Source: Pseudomonas sp. RIT-PI-S
GTDB lineage: Bacteria; Pseudomonadota; Gammaproteobacteria; Pseudomonadales; Pseudomonadaceae
Length of the DNA stretch: 64,000 nt
Direction: 5' to 3'
NCBI RefSeq assembly: GCF_025642975.1
Contig: NZ_JANZKJ010000011.1
Span: 103,927 to 167,926, forward strand
Every line of letters begins with the position of its first letter. Position 1 is the stretch's first letter. Below the pieces are notes generated by a model, which was given only the letters and a program-made list of their open reading frames with translations, was not told where the DNA came from and made no database searches. This document shows, in pieces, positions 58,164 to 64,000 of this stretch. The translations under genes were made by a program, and so were the position numbers.

Positions 58164-59240
58164 TCACCGCTGCAGGTCGGGGGGCAATTGTATGGTGGGG
58201 CGATTGCCGACGAATATGCTCCAGGTCGACACAAACAGCGCGGCGACCAGAGGCCCTATAACGAACCCGTTGAGGCCGAACACCGCCAGCCCGCCAAGGG
58301 TGGAAATCAGTACCAGGTAGTCGGGCAACTTGGTGTCCTTGCCAACCAGGATTGGCCGAAGCACGTTGTCGACCAGGCCGATCACGAACACGCCGTAGAG
58401 CGCGAGGACCACGCCGCGCCACATTTCGCCGTCGAGCACGAAGTAAGCCGCTACCGGCGCCCATACTATACCCGCGCCTACTGCCGGCAATAATGAAAGA
58501 AATGCCATCAACACTGCCCACAGCAGCGCGCTGGGAATGTCGAGTATCCAGAAAATAAGCCCGCCCAAGGCACCTTGGGAAATCGCCACCAACATGTTGC
58601 CTTTCACAGTGGCCCGGACCACCCGGGTGAACTTCAACTGCAACCGCCGTTTCTGGTGTTCCGCCAAGGGCACAGCCAGGCGGATCTTGCGCACCAGGTC
58701 CGGCCCGTCACGCAGGAAGAAGAACACCAGGTAGAGCATGACGCCGAAGCTGACGATGAAATCCAGAGTACCTTGGCCGAAGCTGAAGGCTTGGGAAGTC
58801 AAGGCTTCGCTGCCTTTCATGGCCCGGCTAGTGATGGTGTCTTGCAGCCCGTTGAGGTTGCCCATGCCGAGGCGATCGAGCAAATGCTGCGCGGGAGCCG
58901 GGAGGGCATGTTTGAAATGGCTGACATAGGCCGCTACGTCTAGTTCGCCGCTTTGGATGCTGGTGTAGAGGCTGGTGCCTTCCTGCACCAGTAGCGCGCT
59001 GATCACGATCACCGGCAGAACGGCCACCAGCATGCAGATCCCCAGCGTGGCCAGGGATGTTGCATTGCGCGACCATTTATAGCGTTGTGCCAACCGGCGC
59101 TGCAGCGGCGCGAAGAGAATGCCCAGGATCACCGCCCAGAACACAGCGCCGTAATACGGGAGAAGAATCCAGATAAAAGCGAGAGTGACCATTACAAGCA
59201 ACACGAGCAGTGTCTTGTAATGCAGGTTTGTTTCGTTCAT
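58164..59240 (-). CDS. AI-2E-type membrane transporter (PerM/YdiK family)
   Basis: This 358-residue protein has about eight membrane helices: two at the N-terminus (FIWILLPYYGAVFWAVILGI), a paired helix at residues 60-80, and a group in the C-terminal half (LLPAVGAGIVWAPVAAYFVLDG). The family includes exporters of autoinducer-2 and Na+/H+ antiporters; the cargo here cannot be told. The gene follows mcp-type genes and lies 63 bases ahead of mrdA on the same strand. Confidence 0.87.
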   Translation of the reverse strand: MNETNLHYKTLLVLLVMVTLAFIWILLPYYGAVFWAVILGILFAPLQRRLAQRYKWSRNATSLATLGICMLVAVLPVIVISALLVQEGTSLYTSIQSGELDVAAYVSHFKHALPAPAQHLLDRLGMGNLNGLQDTITSRAMKGSEALTSQAFSFGQGTLDFIVSFGVMLYLVFFFLRDGPDLVRKIRLAVPLAEHQKRRLQLKFTRVVRATVKGNMLVAISQGALGGLIFWILDIPSALLWAVLMAFLSLLPAVGAGIVWAPVAAYFVLDGEMWRGVVLALYGVFVIGLVDNVLRPILVGKDTKLPDYLVLISTLGGLAVFGLNGFVIGPLVAALFVSTWSIFVGNRPTIQLPPDLQR

Positions 59241-59334
59241 GCGCGTTCCATGTCGGCTAAGCTTCAGCGCTCCTCGTGGAACGCCTGAAGGTTAGTCCGA
59301 TCGGGCGCGGGTAAGTGCCCTCTGATCGCGAGTG

Positions 59335-61014
59335 TCAGATACGGAACTGCGCCACCAACCGACCGAGCCCTTGGCCCAGCGCGGCGAGCTTGCGCGAGGT
59401 TTCAGCACCGTGGCGAGTTTCATCGGCAACCTGATCCACCGCGCCGGCAATCTGATGAACGCTGCGGTTGATTTCCTCTACCACGGCTGTCTGTTCCTCG
59501 GCGGCAGTCGCAATCTGCGCGTTCATGTTGCGGATGGTGGCAATCAGCTCGCCCATGGCATCCAGCGACCGGCCGGCTTCCGTGGCGCGTACGCTGGTAC
59601 CCTCCCCGGCATCGCTGGAACGCCGCATCGCCTCGACGGCCTCGCGCGTGCCCTTCTCCAGGCGGTCGATCATCCCCTGGATTTCCTGGGTGCTTTGCTG
59701 GGTGCGGCTCGCCAGCGCGCGAACCTCATCGGCAACCACAGCGAAGCCACGGCCAGCCTCGCCCGCCCGAGCGGCCTCGATCGCGGCGTTGAGCGCGAGC
59801 AGGTTGGTTTGCTCGGCAATGGAGCGGATAACCCCCAGCACGCCGACGATGGCGCGTACGTCGTTTTGCAGGGTGTCGAGGGAATTGCCACTCAAGCGGA
59901 TGTCAGCTACCAGCGAGTGGATCTGCGTCACGCTGCCGTCCACCACTTGCCTGGCCTGGCGACCCTCTTCGTCGGTTTCCTGAGCTGCCGCGGCCGCGCC
60001 TTGAGCGCTGCGAGCCACTTCCTGCGCAGCGCCAGACATTTCGTTCACCGCAGTCGCGACCTGATCGGTCTCTTGCCGCTGACGCTCCATGGCACGCTCC
60101 GAGCGCTGGGCCTGGTCGGCCACTTCACTGACCAACCCGGTGAACTCGCCGGTCATATTGGCGATCTGTCGCACCAGGCCGTGAATCTTCTCGGCAAAGC
60201 GGTTGAACGAACCGGCCAGCTCGCCCAGCTCATCCTGGCTGGTGACCGGCAACCGGCGGGTAAGATCACCCTCGCCTGCAGCGATGTCGTCCAGGCTTTG
60301 TTTCATCAGCAGCAGCGGCCGTAGGATGTTACGCGCCAACAGCCAGCCAACGAATGCGATGACTGCCAGTACGATCGCGGCGATGCCTACGATACTCAGC
60401 AGCATGTCGATGGTGCGTGCGTGTACGTCTTCACGAACTTGCGCCAGCCGCGCGTCGATACCGTCAAGGTTGACCGCCGTGCCGATGACCATGTCCCACT
60501 TGGGCAGGTATTCGGTATAGGCGAGCTTGGGTACCAAGGTCTGCGTGCCAGGCAAGCTGGAGGAATAGCTGACGTAGTGGGTGCCGTTCTTACCCACGTT
60601 GACCAGCTCGCGGTTGACATAAACACCATTAGGATCACGGGCATCGATAAAGCTCTGCCCTACCCCGTCACTGCTATTGCCCTTGAACAGCCGCACGGCG
60701 TTGGAGTCGTAGCCGAAGAAGTAACCATCCTTGCCGTAGGCCACCTGGGACAGCATTTTGATCACTTGCGCCCGTGCGGCCTGGTCGGCGGGGGCCGCAG
60801 CATCATAGATAGGTTTGACCGTGCCCATGGCCACTGCCACATAGGTCTGCAGCGATGCACGCGCGTCGGTGATATAGCGATCGCGGGTTTCTTGAATCTC
60901 TTGAGCTGCTTGCTGGCGCAGGATCCACAGGGTGCACAAGCTAATGATCAGCGCGAAAAGCACTACAGGCACGACGGCGAGGGACAGGACCTTGCCCTTC
61001 AAGCTAAGGCGCAT
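59335..61014 (-). CDS. Methyl-accepting chemotaxis protein with sCache domain
   Basis: This 559-residue chemoreceptor has a first membrane helix at about 10-32 and a periplasmic single-Cache domain ([50 protein letters not shown]). A second membrane helix lies at about 205-228. HAMP and the cytoplasmic coiled coil follow, with the CheW/CheA tip [19 protein letters not shown]. sCache_2 receptors often bind carboxylates, and P. aeruginosa CtpM, which I recall at a similar position, binds malate; the ligand here is inference. It has no CheR-tethering pentapeptide at the C-terminus. I prefer ATG 61014 to the GTG at 61026. Confidence 0.9.
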   Translation of the reverse strand: MRLSLKGKVLSLAVVPVVLFALIISLCTLWILRQQAAQEIQETRDRYITDARASLQTYVAVAMGTVKPIYDAAAPADQAARAQVIKMLSQVAYGKDGYFFGYDSNAVRLFKGNSSDGVGQSFIDARDPNGVYVNRELVNVGKNGTHYVSYSSSLPGTQTLVPKLAYTEYLPKWDMVIGTAVNLDGIDARLAQVREDVHARTIDMLLSIVGIAAIVLAVIAFVGWLLARNILRPLLLMKQSLDDIAAGEGDLTRRLPVTSQDELGELAGSFNRFAEKIHGLVRQIANMTGEFTGLVSEVADQAQRSERAMERQRQETDQVATAVNEMSGAAQEVARSAQGAAAAAQETDEEGRQARQVVDGSVTQIHSLVADIRLSGNSLDTLQNDVRAIVGVLGVIRSIAEQTNLLALNAAIEAARAGEAGRGFAVVADEVRALASRTQQSTQEIQGMIDRLEKGTREAVEAMRRSSDAGEGTSVRATEAGRSLDAMGELIATIRNMNAQIATAAEEQTAVVEEINRSVHQIAGAVDQVADETRHGAETSRKLAALGQGLGRLVAQFRI

Positions 61015-61046
61015 GGAATTTCTCACAGGCAGAATAGGATATCGAC

Positions 61047-62393
61047 TTATCGGCCGAGCTCGGTAGAAGTTGAGCTTAGCTTGCGGCGGGGCAATTCGAC
61101 GTCTACCTGCAGCCCGCCGAGCGGGCTCTCGAGCAATGTAAGGCGGCCATGGCAGGCGTCGGTGATATCGCGCACGATGCCAAGCCCCAGGCCATGGCCG
61201 CGAGTTCGCTCATCCAGGCGCTCCCCCCGGGCCAACACCTGCTCGCGCGCGTCGGCCGGAATACCAGGGCCGTCATCTTCAATGCGCAGCCGATAACCAG
61301 CCAGGCTTTCCTTGATCGTCAGACGCGCCTGGCTGTCGGCCCATTTTCCGGCGTTGTCCAACAGGTTTCCGAGCAGCTCCAGCATGTCTTCACGGTCCCA
61401 GGGCAGCACTAGGGTCGGCGGGCAGGTCCACCCCAGTTGCAGGTGCTCCCCATGTATGGCGCGCAATGTGGCGAACAGGCTAGGAAGCTCAGCAGCGCAA
61501 TCGAAGGGTGTGCCAGGCAAGGCATCACCAGCCAGCCGTGCCCGGGCGAGCTCTTTGTCTAGCCTGGATTGAACCTGGCCCAGCTGTTCGAGCAGGGTCG
61601 CGCGCAACGCGGGGTCAGCCTCTAACCGAACGCTGTTGGCCTGGCTGAACAAGACGGCAAGTGGGGTTTTCAAGGCATGCCCAAGATTGCCCAGGGCGGT
61701 GCGGGCTTTTTTCAGGCTGTCCTCGGTATGTGCATGCAAGTGATTGATTTGCGTGATCAGCGGCTCCAGCTCCGACGGCACCGCCAGCTGAAGCTGGGCG
61801 CGCTGGCCTTGCTGCAACTGTGCCAACTGCGCCCTGGCGGCTTCCAGCGGGCGCAGCGCGCGGGTCACGATCATCCGTTGCAAGCCCAGGAGCGCTACTA
61901 GTAGCAAGGCTCCAACGGCCAAGCCCCATTGGCGCAAGCGCGCAAAGCTGTCGCGGATGGGGGTGTAATCCTGGGCGACGGTAATGGACAGGGTCGTGCC
62001 CAGGCGGCGGTAGTCGGTACGGAGCACAATCACCTGCTGGCCGTCTGGGCCTGGCGCAGCCATCCGGCTCAACCCAGGCGAGCCTGGTTGCGGTAATTGC
62101 GCATCCCATAAGGAACGCGAGCGCAGCTGGTGGTCGCCGAGGTCGATCTGAAAGTAATACCCGGAGAACGCGCGCTGATAGGCTGGCAACAGGCGCTCAT
62201 CCGCCAGCTTCACGCCTTCGGGGGTACGCACCAAAGCAAGCAGCAGGGTTTCGCTCTGGCTGCGCAGGTTGCTCTCCAAATAGCGTTCGATCCCACTTTC
62301 GAACAGCCAGAGGCCCACTTGAGCGAAGATCAATCCGCCGATGACCAAGACGCTGAGCAGGCCGACGCTCAACCGGGCCTGGAGGGACTTCAT
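61047..62393 (-). CDS. Sensor histidine kinase (BqsS/CarS-like)
   Basis: This 448-residue membrane kinase has helices near residues 10-30 and 155-175 enclosing a sensor domain. The phosphorylation box is [16 protein letters not shown]. The ATP-binding domain has N-box [14 protein letters not shown]1 DDGPGIP and GHGLGLGIV. Its place after PepSY and response-regulator genes is that of P. aeruginosa BqsS/CarS, which responds to Fe(II) or Ca(II). The periplasmic RExxE iron motif of BqsS cannot be found here. The start overlaps the regulator's stop (ATGA). Confidence 0.88.
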   Translation of the reverse strand: MKSLQARLSVGLLSVLVIGGLIFAQVGLWLFESGIERYLESNLRSQSETLLLALVRTPEGVKLADERLLPAYQRAFSGYYFQIDLGDHQLRSRSLWDAQLPQPGSPGLSRMAAPGPDGQQVIVLRTDYRRLGTTLSITVAQDYTPIRDSFARLRQWGLAVGALLLVALLGLQRMIVTRALRPLEAARAQLAQLQQGQRAQLQLAVPSELEPLITQINHLHAHTEDSLKKARTALGNLGHALKTPLAVLFSQANSVRLEADPALRATLLEQLGQVQSRLDKELARARLAGDALPGTPFDCAAELPSLFATLRAIHGEHLQLGWTCPPTLVLPWDREDMLELLGNLLDNAGKWADSQARLTIKESLAGYRLRIEDDGPGIPADAREQVLARGERLDERTRGHGLGLGIVRDITDACHGRLTLLESPLGGLQVDVELPRRKLSSTSTELGR

Positions 62394-63058
62394 GCCTGAT
62401 TGCTGCCAAAGCGATAGCCTTGGCCACGGCGGGTTTCGATCACCTCCCTGCCGAGTTTGCGCCGGAGGTGATTGACGTGAACCTCGAGCACGTTGGAGTC
62501 ACGCTCGGTTTCCCCGTCGTATAGATGATCTGCCAGTTGGCCTTTAGACAGGATCTGCCCAGGGTGGAGCATGAAGTAACGTAGCAGCCGGAACTCAACG
62601 GCGGTAAGGGCGATGCCCTCCTCCCCGTTGACCACGGTTTGGGTGGCCTCATCGAGCGCAAGGCCACCGGCCTGTAGCTGCGGATGGTTGGGTAAACCCT
62701 TGGAGCGGCGCATAAGCGACTGCATCCGCAACAGCAGCTCCTCCGGGTGGAAGGGCTTGCCGAGGTAATCGTCAGCACCGGCTTTCAGCCCTTCGATACG
62801 CTCGGCCCACGAGCCTCTAGCGGTCAGGATAAGTACAGGCGTGTTCACCCCCGCAGCGCGCCACTGGGTGAGTACCTCCAGCCCCGCAAGGCCCGGCAAG
62901 CCAAGGTCCAGCACAATGCAGTCGTAGGGTTCGATCTGCCCCTGGGCAAGGGCATCGCGGCCGTCGCTGAGCCAGTCCACGGCGTAGCTTTTCCTGTTTA
63001 GCAGGGCAAGCAGCTCATCTGCCAGCGGCACCGAATCTTCTACCAGCAGCACACGCAT
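62390..63058 (-). CDS. OmpR-family response regulator (BqsR/CarR-like)
   Basis: This 222-residue regulator has receiver residues E7, D8, the phospho-acceptor D51 (VLDLGLPG), T and K102-like positions ([12 protein letters not shown]). A winged-helix OmpR DNA-binding domain follows ([17 protein letters not shown] and [19 protein letters not shown]). It begins directly after the PepSY gene stop and overlaps the kinase gene, so all three are one operon. In P. aeruginosa the likely ortholog BqsR binds TTAAG-N6-TTAAG. Confidence 0.9.
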   Translation of the reverse strand: MRVLLVEDSVPLADELLALLNRKSYAVDWLSDGRDALAQGQIEPYDCIVLDLGLPGLAGLEVLTQWRAAGVNTPVLILTARGSWAERIEGLKAGADDYLGKPFHPEELLLRMQSLMRRSKGLPNHPQLQAGGLALDEATQTVVNGEEGIALTAVEFRLLRYFMLHPGQILSKGQLADHLYDGETERDSNVLEVHVNHLRRKLGREVIETRRGQGYRFGSNQA

Positions 63059-63367
63059 TCAGTCATCTTCCTTGTCTTCGAGCAGATCGCCCTTTACTGC
63101 GTCGAACTCCAGCTCCCGAACTTGGCCGCTGGGCAGTAGAACCTCGATCTCATAAACATAACGGCCGTGCTCTTGCTCGAGTTCCGCTTCCAGCAGCACG
63201 GCGCCGGGATAGCGCGCAATAGCCTTGGCAGTGAGCTGGTCCAACGGCAGTATCACCCCCTGCTGACGCAGACGGAGCGCTTCATCCTGGCTGAGGTCAT
63301 GAGCCGTGGCCCCACCCCAGGGAATCAGAGCCATCAGCAGGCAAACCGCACGCACTCCAGACATCAA
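63059..63367 (-). CDS. PepSY-domain periplasmic protein
   Basis: This 102-residue protein has a signal peptide (VCLLMALIPWGGATA) and one PepSY domain (YVYEIEVLLPSGQVRELEFDA with a KGDLLEDKEDD acidic tail). PepSY proteins of this size occur beside two-component systems and are thought to modulate the sensor or bind metal through acidic residues. It is the first gene of the operon with the response regulator and kinase. The start is one of two adjacent ATGs. Confidence 0.88.
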   Translation of the reverse strand: MMSGVRAVCLLMALIPWGGATAHDLSQDEALRLRQQGVILPLDQLTAKAIARYPGAVLLEAELEQEHGRYVYEIEVLLPSGQVRELEFDAVKGDLLEDKEDD

Positions 63368-63450
63368 GGCTCCCCTTGTCGTTCAGGCATTCGCCCCATC
63401 ACTTGGTGCCCACCGGCATGGAACACAGGTTATCAAAGTAGCGGGTGGCG

Positions 63451-63466
63451 CTTAAACGAAGCTGAA
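63451..63466 (-). promoter_or_regulatory. Candidate BqsR-type box upstream of the PepSY operon
   Basis: On the minus strand TTCAG-cttcgt-TTAAG differs by one base from the BqsR target TTAAG-N6-TTAAG. It lies 84 bases before the PepSY gene, in the gap shared with divergent queD, consistent with autoregulation. Confidence 0.6.
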
Positions 63467-63537
63467 TTCGGCCAGCCGCGCCGTCTGGGGCTGATGCTGG
63501 TAAGATTGCGTTTTGATTTTGAACGGGTACCAGTGGC

Positions 63538-63894
63538 GTGGAAATTTTCAAGGAGTTCACTTTCGAGTCGGCACATAAACTGCCGAACGTCCCGAGCGGC
63601 CACAAGTGCGGGCGGCTGCATGGCCACTCCTTTCGCATAGGCATTCACTTGTCCGGCCCGGTCGACCCTCACACCGGCTGGATACGGGACTTTTCCGAGA
63701 TAAAGGCGATCTTCAAGCCGATCTATGAGCGCCTTGACCACAATTACCTTAACGATATTCCGGGCTTGGAAAACCCTACCAGCGAGAACCTGGCTATTTG
63801 GATTTGGCGGGAGCTCAAACCGCTGTTGCCTGAGCTGAGCAAGGTCCGCATTCACGAAACCTGCACCAGCGGTTGCGAATACACCGGGGATTGA
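63538..63894 (+). CDS. queD: 6-carboxytetrahydropterin synthase QueD
   Basis: This 118-residue T-fold enzyme takes part in queuosine/7-deazaguanine synthesis. The zinc histidines are in ESAHKLPN and RLHGHSF; the catalytic cysteine lies before them in KCGRLHGH. The late CTSGCEYTG motif is also typical. It begins with GTG at 63538 ([13 protein letters not shown]); no closer ATG exists. It is divergent from the PepSY operon. Confidence 0.93.
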   Translation: MEIFKEFTFESAHKLPNVPSGHKCGRLHGHSFRIGIHLSGPVDPHTGWIRDFSEIKAIFKPIYERLDHNYLNDIPGLENPTSENLAIWIWRELKPLLPELSKVRIHETCTSGCEYTGD

Positions 63895-63912
63895 CCCCAT
63901 GCGAATCACAAG

Positions 63913-63937
63913 GCGGCCTCTATCGGCCGCTTTTTTT
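63913..63937 (+). terminator. Intrinsic terminator of queD
   Basis: GCGGCC-tctatc-GGCCGC is followed by seven T. Confidence 0.92.
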
Positions 63938-63965
63938 GCGGTCAAAATAGTGGGCTGAAAAAGAC

Positions 63966-63998
63966 AAAACCCCCGACCGCAGTGCGATCAGGGGTTTT
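63966..63998 (-). terminator. Probable terminator of a minus-strand gene beyond the right edge
   Basis: AAAACCCC and GGGGTTTT arms surround an inner part with a short pairing, read on the minus strand with a T-run. It implies a convergent gene just outside the window. Confidence 0.6.
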
Positions 63999-64000
63999 GG

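Overview
The window is chromosomal DNA from a fluorescent-type pseudomonad (Gammaproteobacteria, Pseudomonas; the gene content fits the P. putida/P. fluorescens side of the genus, but I cannot name a species). The evidence is the order of genes from a tRNA-Ser and a BI-1 protein through tusDCBE, cysG, serS, crcB, rarA, lolA, ftsK, aat, bpt, infA, clpA, clpS, cspD, idh, mnmA, hflD, purB, aceA and nuoA-N to a two-component system and queD. As far as I remember it, this is the standard Pseudomonas backbone. Other pointers are a fused nuoCD, a monomeric isocitrate dehydrogenase and a Pseudomonas-style REP element.

Positions 1-12,170 are the accessory part. They hold a CHASE-domain sensor cut by the left edge, small hypothetical proteins, a pRiA4b ORF-3-like protein, a lipoprotein trehalase coupled to a helix-hairpin-helix protein, and a hydrolase/MarR pair with a large palindromic operator. 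Next comes a probable polyamine or amine catabolic operon (AraC regulator with an NTF2-like sensor domain, FAD amine oxidase, cupin, PotF-type binding protein) and a Sel1/TonB-C lipoprotein. The region ends in a fossil mobile island (frameshifted hipA and an integrase tail) lying against tRNA-Ser(UGA).

Positions 12,170-39,400 are mostly housekeeping: 2-thiouridine sulfur relay (tusDCBE with mnmA further on), siroheme synthesis, serine tRNA charging, fluoride export, replication rescue, lipoprotein sorting, chromosome segregation, and the N-degron pathway. In that pathway Aat and Bpt add leucine to N-termini, ClpS recognises them and ClpA unfolds them. TCA/glyoxylate enzymes (idh, aceA), purB and the RoxA ribosomal oxygenase follow. 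The dimeric icd that I remember beside idh in other pseudomonads is not here.

Positions 39,851-54,807 are the complete 13-gene NADH dehydrogenase I operon, bounded by clear terminators. Positions 54,863-64,000 carry a VOC protein, WrbA, an orphan PBP2, an AI-2E-type exporter, an sCache chemoreceptor, and a PepSY-response regulator-histidine kinase operon (BqsRS/CarRS-like) with a near-consensus autoregulatory box, then queD. I see no CRISPR array, no intact insertion sequence and no clearly new defence or secretion system. The most useful leads are the operators, the regulator with the fused sensor domain, the idh-only arrangement and the fossil island.
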